This document shows positions 56,114-64,000 of a DNA stretch of 64,000 nucleotides, piece after piece (positions within the stretch are counted from its first letter, which is position 1; each line of letters starts with the position of its first letter). Made by a program: the position numbers and the translations under genes. The notes under the pieces are model-generated. The model saw only the letters and a list, made by a program, of their open reading frames with translations. It did not search any database and was not told the origin of the DNA. Origin of the DNA: Karstenula rhodostoma CBS 690.94 (Eukaryota > Ascomycota > Dothideomycetes > Pleosporales > Didymosphaeriaceae); contig MU001493.1 in assembly GCA_010093485.1 (NCBI GenBank), forward strand, positions 1,848,937 through 1,912,936, written 5' to 3'.

Positions 56114-58257
56114 GGAAGAGGAAGGGTCGGATGATCATCATCTACGCAAAAGCATCCATTGGAATACAAGTGAGAGCGACTTTTGTGCGAGTATGCTGTG
56201 CAATCCGAGGGGGGGAATTTCGACCGCTAAGATTCCACCGCAGCATGGCTTGGACGTCCGACTGGAGCGGTCACGATGATTGATGACTCTCTCGAGATGG
56301 TTGGCAAGCGGTGCCTTAGGGCAGTCGATCAACGAGTCATGTGGTTATGAAATGTCAGAATTTGGAGCCATGTTAGCCGGAAAGACGTCGGGACACCTTC
56401 TAAGCCGAGTTAACTTGATCTTTTCCCCAGCGCACCAGAGGCGAACCTTTGTCTTGGGAAATACGAGCGTGGCGGCACGTTGCTGTGACAGGATGGCAAC
56501 GAGGCGCCTTCTCGAAGAGTCGCACACGGCTGTTCGCCATTGTGTACACATGGGAACCTCGCATGGTCCACTCGAGCTGAAGTAGCTTTGTGTACCAACA
56601 TGTCCGTGGTACATCAACTGGCACCGCGCGGGCGGTCAGGGGCTGACCCAACGGCCAATTACACATGGAATATCGTAGCAATATCTTAGCATAGTTGATG
56701 CTCGCAATCACGCCGCGCTCCAGAAATACCTCTGGTCTTAGATTGTATCTTGACAGCTCGCCTACCGTATACCCAATGCAGTATTGCTCCCGCAGTATCA
56801 ATTGTACCATTGACGCCGAATGATATGAATACTAGCCGCGCGCGCCACCATTCAGAGCCTCCTCATGCAAAGCCAGACCTTCGATAGCGGCATCGTATAA
56901 GTTCCACGGCGCATCGTGCCACTCGCACGACGTAGGTCGAGGGCGACCCGCCACTCCGACGCAGCTTCATGCAGGTACATTGCATGTCGCCGTTACTATC
57001 CGCGACACCAAGAAAGCTCCCTCGGAGCTAGGTAGCCGTGATGGCCATGAAATCCGCATGGTGCGATGCGAGTGGGTAAACAGGCGTAAACAATCGAAGA
57101 AAGCACTGGACCGGTGCAACGCTCTCTTCAGGTGCGCTCACACAGCAGCCTTCGATCTCGCCACCCCCCCGAAGAGGCTCCTTTTGCCTCAGCTGAACCA
57201 AGACGTCGCGCTACGTCCTCGCGACGTCCTCGCACAAGCGCTCGGGAGTGGCGGATTGGCTGCTGCGCACGTTCGCGCTCGAGATGACGGGCAGATGAGT
57301 GGGCTGCGTGTGTCGCGGTGAAGAGGGCGCTTCAGGGATCTGATTGGCTGTCGGCTGTCCGGGCTACTCGGCGCCTTCTCACACGCACGACCACACACGG
57401 TGTTGCATTGCTCTCTGCCCTCACACACACGAGCGCTGCTATGGGAGTTATTGGGCTGGAGGGCTGGAGGGTCATAGGGTGGGATGAGAGATGGGTCTGT
57501 GGAGGTGGAGGGGGCAACGGAGGGACCGGGCGGACTGGCGGGCTGTCTGCTATTTTCCTGCGAGGGACGGCTTGTGTCTTCCTTTGCCCTTTGCATCGCG
57601 AGGTTGCGAGTATTGGTGCTTCCTTCCTCGAAGGGCCTGGTGCTGTGGTGCTTTCCGAGTCCGAGGCGCGGCTGCTTCCTGCGGTGCCTTGGGTTGCACA
57701 CTGCATGTCTCTTTCACGACCCTCTCAGTACCTTTAATTGCCCGCCGTCTTTTCCTATATCTGCCACCTTCTTCTCCTGTCGTTTTCGAGTCGAGCTTGA
57801 ACCCCGCACCTGGAGAACTCCGTTACGGCCTTGGATCTGTACAGTCGTATCGTCGAGCATCGGCGTCATCGGTGAGGAGAGTACGTGTAGGTGCTGCGCA
57901 ATAAGCAAGAGACAGACAGGCCGTATACGCCAGAGAGCTGGGTGGTGAATAAGAGGCATATTCGAGGTTCTTGTGTATGGCAACCAAATTCATGCCCCGG
58001 ATTGAGAGTAGAACACCCAAGCTAACATTCCCCAGACCCCACCGTCGCCTACCAACGACAATCGCGCATGGCCTCGGACCCGCAATGTACTTGTACGACA
58101 TAGCCGTTCACGAAGTCTTCGCCAAAGACCCCGAAAAAGAACATCCGAGGTGACAGTGGGCAATAGCTAGTACAACAACCCGGAGCCTAGGTGAAGAACC
58201 ATCCGTTTGAAGCCGTGTGCGGCGACAAACGCCCGTGACGGCGGCAGCTCAGCAGAC
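56114..58257. other. Long upstream region of the 1362-aa protein gene
   Basis: 2.1 kb with no supported coding gene. The first part is 3' sequence of the 501-aa gene. From about 57710 on it is C/T-rich, like a transcription start zone, and a probable 5'-UTR intron (57872-58035) follows. Confidence 0.45.
57872..58035 (+). other. Probable 5'-UTR intron
   Basis: Donor GTGAGG at 57872, branch site GCTAAC at 58021 and acceptor CCCCAG ending 58035. About 220 bp before the start codon of the downstream gene; no coding frame continues across it. Inferred from signals alone. Confidence 0.4.
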
Positions 58258-61200
58258 ATGGCGACATACTCACATTCACCGCGGATACGCGCAGTCAACC
58301 CGACGACGCCCGTACACTCACCACACCACTCCGTCCACAGCTCTTCCTCCTCCCGCCTTTCCATCCGCAACCTCACCCTCCACGAGTACCGCAAACAACA
58401 GAACTCGCCCGCGTCGCAAGCTACTCCGCCAGGCAGAACGCTACGGAGGAAGGCCGCGGCGCCTGGGCTGAAGGAAACTGAGCGCGCGCCGTCGGTCTCG
58501 AGGACACCGCTTTCGTTGTCGCGAGGCCCGCCTCGACCTTTGCACCTATCTCAATCGGTATGTAAACTTCTTGCTATTCACACAGTTCTGCACAATACCT
58601 CTTCAACATGAACTTTCTCTTCGGAAACGCGCACCACAGACTCTCAAGTCGTTGGCCGCGCGTGCTGCTGCAGAACCATCCACTGACATAGCTCCAGACT
58701 CACTCGTTGTTTACGTATCAACAACTTCCCCCGTCTCCTCCGCACCAGAACGACTTGTCTGCAGACGAGCTCTTTCGATCACAGTCTGCAGAACCGAGCG
58801 GGCGGAATATCACAGCTGCGAAAAAACGTGAGTTTAAGCCGATCAAAAGGCTACCAAAACCGTTACCCTCTTCGGGACGCGGTCCCCTGCCCATCTCCCC
58901 TGCACCTCTTGCCTCTGTGACTTCAAATCAACCGCGTCTATCGCCTCTGAGAACGACGTCATTTCCATCGTTCGAAAACTTGACAACCAACGACGACTCT
59001 CAACCGACACCTTCGTCGTTTTCGCTTTCACGATTTCCACGACCACCGAACTTTGCGAACCCTTCACTCTCGCCTCCAATCGACGAGGATGAACAACCAC
59101 GCGTGAACGCTATCAGCTTCGCGTCAACAGCACCGGTGACACCCCCAGCGACACCCGCTGTCATTCACTACCGCGGCGCGTCATTCGACCTCGTCAACCC
59201 GCACAGCTCGCTTGTTTTGGACAACATTGTAACGCCGCCGCGAGAGCTTGACTCGAGCGAATACTTGCCACTGCGCTCTTCTGAAGACCCGCTCTTCTCC
59301 GAGGTACCTGCATTGTCTCTGTAATCCGCAAAACGCTGACGAGATCAGATGGCCCCGAAACGGCCCCTTTACGGAGACCTGTCTTCGGCTTATGAATCTA
59401 TAAGATCAAGGCGAGGCGACGACTTTCCCCCGCACCTCAATCTTGACTTCCCGCTTCCGCCGACGCCAGTTGCCCAGAGCCCGGCGTCTTCAGCGTTCGA
59501 TTCACCGGCCTTGAGCCCTGAATCATATGCTACCGCTTCGCCCTCCACGAATCGAAAGCCCGCGAGCGATTCCCGCTTTTCTTTGAAGAATCTCACTCGA
59601 TCACTTACACAGAGGTTCTCCAAGGTCCCGGAGCAGGAACATGAACAAGAGCTGCAAGAATTTTCTGAGTCTCGTGTCAGTCTTGCCTCGGCGAGCTTCG
59701 AGGGCGAGTTCCCGCGCCCGCTTGAACGAAGTTATCGCCTGGTGACTCCCAAGTCGTCAACTTTTCCAGATGGACCAATCACACCCGTCTCGCCTCTGGA
59801 CCAGGCCGTTCATCTCATGCATCAACGGAGCTCTCCCGCATCAGTTGAGCAGCCTCGGTACTCTACGCAACAAAACGTCTCCGCACCCCTGACGTCTATG
59901 ATCCCTGATGATCCATCTAGCCAGGTTGGCGGGGCAGACGATGACCGCCCGTATGCGTCAGAGTCGGACTTGATGGCGAGACCGTACTATGATGAAATCG
60001 CTTCGATATATCCCAGTTCCTCGACCTATACGAGTGAGAGTCGGCGTCAATCAAATATTTCACAGAGTCGTGCAAGCAATAGAGAGAGCAATCCTTTCTA
60101 CTGGGGACCGAGCGAAAATGCTGATGCGCTCGCGGACGCATACAAGTCTGATGCCTTGTCGCAATATCCGAGCTCGCAACGTACGAGTCGTCGCGTATCA
60201 AAGCCTCTTGAGCAAAAGATTTTCCACCGCTCGATGCATCTAGAGCGCGAGAAGACGGACACTATCAGTAAATTCATTGACCAGTATAAAGAGAGCGACA
60301 GCACGAACGCTTCCCAGCCATTTCTGTACGGAAACTGCCCGGATGGAACCGATCATCAGCCCGCACCATCAGAGCTTTATAGTGACGCTGCGCGGTCCAA
60401 GCGAGCAGATACTACGGGACTCACCTATGGTCTTAACCACTTTCAATTCGACTCCAATCAGCCAGCCGCTAGCAATGATGATAAGACATCAGTCCCGCCT
60501 GTAGAAGTAGGCCGCGCTACCTTCGCAACTCACCCTGGCCTACCCCCGTCCGTCCCAGCTCCCTTGGCACCCGCATTCCAATATGATGAGGACTTTGAGT
60601 CGCCAAATTTCTCTGGTCCTTCAGATAGTTCGTCCCAGTCTCCGTCCTATGGAGACACTCGAGTGCTTCTTGAGGTTCCCTCACAGCCAGCCATTGACCA
60701 CCAGGGTTTTGTGCAACCGGCATCATCTTCCTACTCTCAGCCGGGTGCTTCGTCGACTCCTCTAGAGGCCCGAGAGCAGACAGAAGAGTTGTTTTCCAAC
60801 GCGGATGTTCAACAGCGGTCTGGAGTCATCCCAGCTATGTGGTCGAAACGAGTGTCCAGCCACAACCTGCTGCGTAGCAAAAGCAACAACGTGTTAGATG
60901 AAGACCAGGAACAGCAGGAGTCAGAGGAGTCATCCGGATTGATTGGGTACGAGGATGAAGACCCTAATGATTGGGAAACCATGGACTATGGAACCCCGCA
61001 TCGTGGTCCCCGCGTGTCAGTTGGCGAAAGCCTTGCAGACTACAGTACCTCTGGAGGAAGTCATTCCAGCCGGGACAGCAAGGGGTTCTCCACAGCATTT
61101 CCTGTCTACGAAGACACTCCCCTCGAGCCCGGTACGTTTCAGTATCAACACCCGCCACCTCTGCGCAACCATTCGAATCCCTTCACTTCGTCTCCACCGC

Positions 61201-62531
61201 AGCTTCCCGTTGGCGTTAGTTTGCCTGGTATGGCGCTCAGTGGGATTGCAACCCCTATGCAGTCGAGCCCGCCGGCTTCTTCAACAGTACCTGCATTCTC
61301 TGGAAGAAGCCCGAACGTGTATGACAACAGTCCTAGCCCACATGAGTATCTTCCCCACAAACCTTGGACGAGTCCCTACGAAATGAGCGAGAAGTTGACT
61401 CAGGAGCTACTTGCATCAGGCCCAAACGATGAGATATTGTATGAAGACGAAGATGCAGGTCAAGACAACTTATTTGGGTCTTCGGAAGATGACACCGGTC
61501 ACATGCAACCCATGCGCATCACCATCCCTAGTGCGAACACGATGGAGGTTACGAGTAGTGATCCGAATACTCCCCGCGAGCGTGAGAACTCCTTCGAGAA
61601 GCTTACGGTAATCGGGCCCAAAGGAAACCTAACTGGCACTCCGCAAGGAACGGGGATGCACGATGCTGGGAGCAGTGTGGCTGATAACAGTAGTCCTGGA
61701 GCCATCCTCGACTCAAGCCCGCTCGCTTCTCCCACACGAGAGCATACCGGATATCGGATGTTCAAGTCTGCTGCTGCTCGGAATGCCAATGCGTGCCCGG
61801 ACGTCAAAATCGGACTCGACATCAATACTTCGAGCTCCAGCTTCGCAGACTCTGAGCGTCGTGGCACTGTGAATCGGGATATGCCACGGGTGCATACACC
61901 ACCTAATATGTACGAACGTGCGCCTTCTCAGGCGACGCTTCATCAGGAGTCACCTTTTGCGGATCCTGACCGTCGAGCGAGTCGGTTGTCCCTGCGATCT
62001 CCAATCACGCCTCGCGACCCACGTCGCCGAGGCAGTCGTGCAGCTGTTCCAGGACAGACAAAGCTTAGGCAGATGGTACTTGCTTCTAGTGCGGCAACGC
62101 TTTCCTCGGAGGACCGCAGCATAAACGACTCTCGCATCTTCGGAACTGAGCACAGTGCGCGGCCGTCTACCAGCAACACCCACACGCCCCTACGCCATCC
62201 CGCTAGTCGGCCAACATTGCGGACAGTACTTGCCAACGAAGATTCTCCTCATCTTCTCTGTCCCGAGCGTGCTTTCAACCCCGACGAAGAAGAGGCGCGG
62301 CGCAAACTGTCGTGGGCCATCTTTGCAATCTTCTGCGTTCTTCCACCAGCGCTCATACTCTATCGCTGGATGGGCGACTCTGTCATCATCAACGTGACAA
62401 AGGGTCGGTTCTCGCATGTGTCGCCGAAACCCAAGAGGCTCGCATTAGGCGTAGGTATTGCTGTTAACGTCGGCATAACCGCGGGTATTCTTCTTCCTAT
62501 CCTGATTGCGCATGCTGCTGGAACGTTGTGA
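58258..62531 (+). CDS. Large disordered protein with two C-terminal membrane segments
   Basis: Protein of 1362 aa, exons 58258-58557, 58698-59303 and 59349-62531 (introns 140 and 45 bp). It starts MATYSHSPRIRAVNPTTPV. About 1250 residues are Ser/Pro-rich and disordered, with many SP/TP sites. The last ~90 residues are different and look conserved: CPERAFNPDEEEARRKLSWA leads into a hydrophobic segment (IFAIFCVLPPALILYRWMG), then a loop (SVIINVTKGRFSHVSPKPKR), then a second (VGIAVNVGITAGILLPILIA). I take it as a tail-anchored 'serine-rich' protein of filamentous ascomycetes whose long cytosolic part is probably phosphorylated; function unknown. The acceptor of intron 1 (58697) is the least certain point; a small extra exon in that intron is possible. 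Confidence 0.85.
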
Positions 62532-63780
62532 GAAGCTCAGGTGAGTAACATATCGCTCCGCAGAAGAGCTTTTCTGACAAGCTTGTAGAAATATTACCTC
62601 TACGCCTCGCATGTTAGGCTGTGGCGATTCGACAGCAAGGCGCCTACCGCTACCAGCGCAACGCTCTTCCGTTCTATTCCAAATCGCCTTGGGCCCAAAG
62701 AGCGGAAATCTTCCAGGACCAAGCTGGAATCTGAATCCAATTGTACACTCGCTCGAAATTTCTTTTGTCGAAACCTTGCATTGAGTCGGCGTTGAAGTTT
62801 GCGAATTGGCTGGGCAGCATTCTCCTCGAAAGCCTTGGCACGTAATGCTTGTTTACTTGGCATGGAACATGGTACGAAGCATGGGAAGGAGCGTGGAGTT
62901 TTCTTTTTTTTGCTGTACTTGCTTCATTTTGGGGCGAATCTGGCCTTTGCTTTGGCCCGACAGCTTTTGCAGCTTTACAGCCGAGTTGAGCTGGACTGGC
63001 CTTGATATGCGTATACTTTCTGGGTTTGACTTGTTTTAATATGGGATATTGATGACTGCGGGAGGGGAAATAATGCTTGCCGAGGGCGGAGGAGGGTATG
63101 TGAGGGTGATGCTGGAAGGTGGATATCGTACTGGAGGTGAGGCATCGAATTACGACGCCGATTCGAATGCAACGAAGTACCTGCTCGTCAGTCTTTCTCT
63201 GCCCATTCGTGTTCTCGCTTTTGGCGGAAGGGGAGGGTCGCGAATTGTCACCGTAACGGTAGTCTAACGGCATCATCGGCGGAAGCGCGTGCGTGCGCGC
63301 GGGGCTGCAGGCGAACCGTGTGCGCACCGAGGACATCGATATGCTCGGGATGCTCGGGATGCTCGGCAGCGGCGAAAAGCTCTTACAACACATGACTTGT
63401 GCAGTGCTGTGCAGTGCTGTGCATGCGGGCGGGACGTTGGTGCGCGAGACTGCGGCCGAGGCACACCACAGCATTGAGCAGAGCAACGCGACTCGGCAGG
63501 TGGCCTGCTGTGCAATCGACCATACATGTGATGGAAAGAGGATGTGGATACACATCTTGACTTATGTCCCGACACAAGCGGAGCCAGTGGAGCCCCTTTA
63601 CCCCTATGGCGTCTTATGAAAACGCACCATCTCCACACCTATCCATGTGTAGTCATGCCACTAAGAAACGAGGCGAGACGATGCGCGAGGCGGCCAGAGC
63701 GGTTCTGGAGACGGCAAACCTCTTGATCGCACCATCAGATCGCAGCGCAGCGCATCGCATCTCGCCCACACTAGCCATCG
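62532..63780. other. Gene-free stretch
   Basis: 1.25 kb of 3' and intergenic sequence. Contains a 9-bp tandem (ATGCTCGGG, three copies, 63341-63367) and a GTGCAGTGCT tandem near 63400-63425. Open frames on either strand are not supported. Confidence 0.45.
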
Positions 63781-64000
63781 ATGGCGCGTCTGAACCCCAA
63801 CCCTGCGCATGCACCGTCGCCGCGCGCCTGCTCCGCCCCGGTCCCAGCTTCAGCCGGTCTGGAATCCACATATACACCCTCGTCGCCGACGTCGTCACGA
63901 ACCAAGGGCTCACGGACGAGTTCAGCCGATGCGCGGGCCAGCGTAGAGAAGGAGCAGGAGCAAGCCGCCGCATCCAACCCAAGTCTACCAGGCGAGTTCA
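63781..64000 (+). CDS. Possible 5' end of a Ser/Ala-rich protein gene (partial)
   Basis: From ATG 63781 the frame stays open to the window end (73 codons): MARLNPNPAHAPSPRACSAP, then a Ser/Thr-rich stretch and a helical EKEQEQAAASNPS. Composition fits the disordered N-terminus of many fungal regulators. With no domain in view it could equally be a chance open frame in GC-rich sequence. Confidence 0.3.
   Translation, partial: MARLNPNPAHAPSPRACSAPVPASAGLESTYTPSSPTSSRTKGSRTSSADARASVEKEQEQAAASNPSLPGEF

Noticed and set aside
57189..57948. Several 110-170 codon frames on both strands
   Set aside because: They overlap one another, none has motif content, and the region looks like promoter/5' UTR.
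62674..63555. 293-codon minus-strand frame near the right end
   Set aside because: Composition without domain-like pattern; likely chance in 3'/intergenic DNA.

Overview
The window is nuclear DNA of a filamentous ascomycete (Pezizomycotina, most likely a Dothideomycete). The evidence is gene density of one gene per 2-4 kb, short introns (mostly 43-65 bp) with GT...CTAAC...AG signals, Zn2Cys6 and AbaA-type regulators, and an extremely AT-rich segment with almost no CpA/TpG, as left by repeat-induced point mutation (RIP). I assembled spliced models by hand; reading frame and codon phase are consistent across every junction given. No rRNA, tRNA or CRISPR array was seen.

Layout. 1-14 kb: the 5' part of NPR2 (minus), an ADGF-type adenosine deaminase (minus), a divergent promoter, ATG2 (plus, about 2209 aa, ending in a GC-AG intron) and a Zn2Cys6 transcription factor (plus). 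14-18.5 kb: an arylsulfotransferase-like secreted protein (minus) and a gene-poor stretch with one candidate Cys-rich small protein. 18.46-20.98 kb: a RIP-degraded 2.5-kb insertion with 9-bp target duplications, about 36-bp terminal inverted repeats and a large internal palindrome. 21.5-31 kb: a CRH-like GH16 cell-wall transglycosylase, two conserved-looking proteins of unknown function and a single-pass membrane protein. 30.7-38.5 kb: a secreted GH35 beta-galactosidase (six exons), an omega-amidase (NIT3-like), a zinc-ribbon protein and dynein light chain LC8 (seven tiny exons). 38.7-46.8 kb: MRD1 (five RRMs), the TEA-domain conidiation regulator abaA behind a promoter dense in AbaA sites, and a protein with three dsRBD-like units. 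48.3-64 kb: an HMG-box protein, urease (seven exons), an unknown 501-aa protein, a 1362-aa disordered protein with two C-terminal membrane segments, and the possible 5' end of one more gene at the right edge.

How the genes relate. Most are independent single-copy genes, not a cluster. Loose themes are nutrient starvation and recycling (NPR2, adenosine deaminase, ATG2, omega-amidase, urease), the cell wall and secreted carbohydrate enzymes (GH16, GH35), and conidiation (abaA). The least ordinary parts are the TIR/TSD element with its palindrome, the AbaA-site array upstream of abaA, the micro-exon genes (LC8, urease), the GC-AG intron in ATG2, a possible intron-retention switch between anchored and soluble GH16 enzyme, and the multi-dsRBD protein. 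I see no clear novel multi-gene system.
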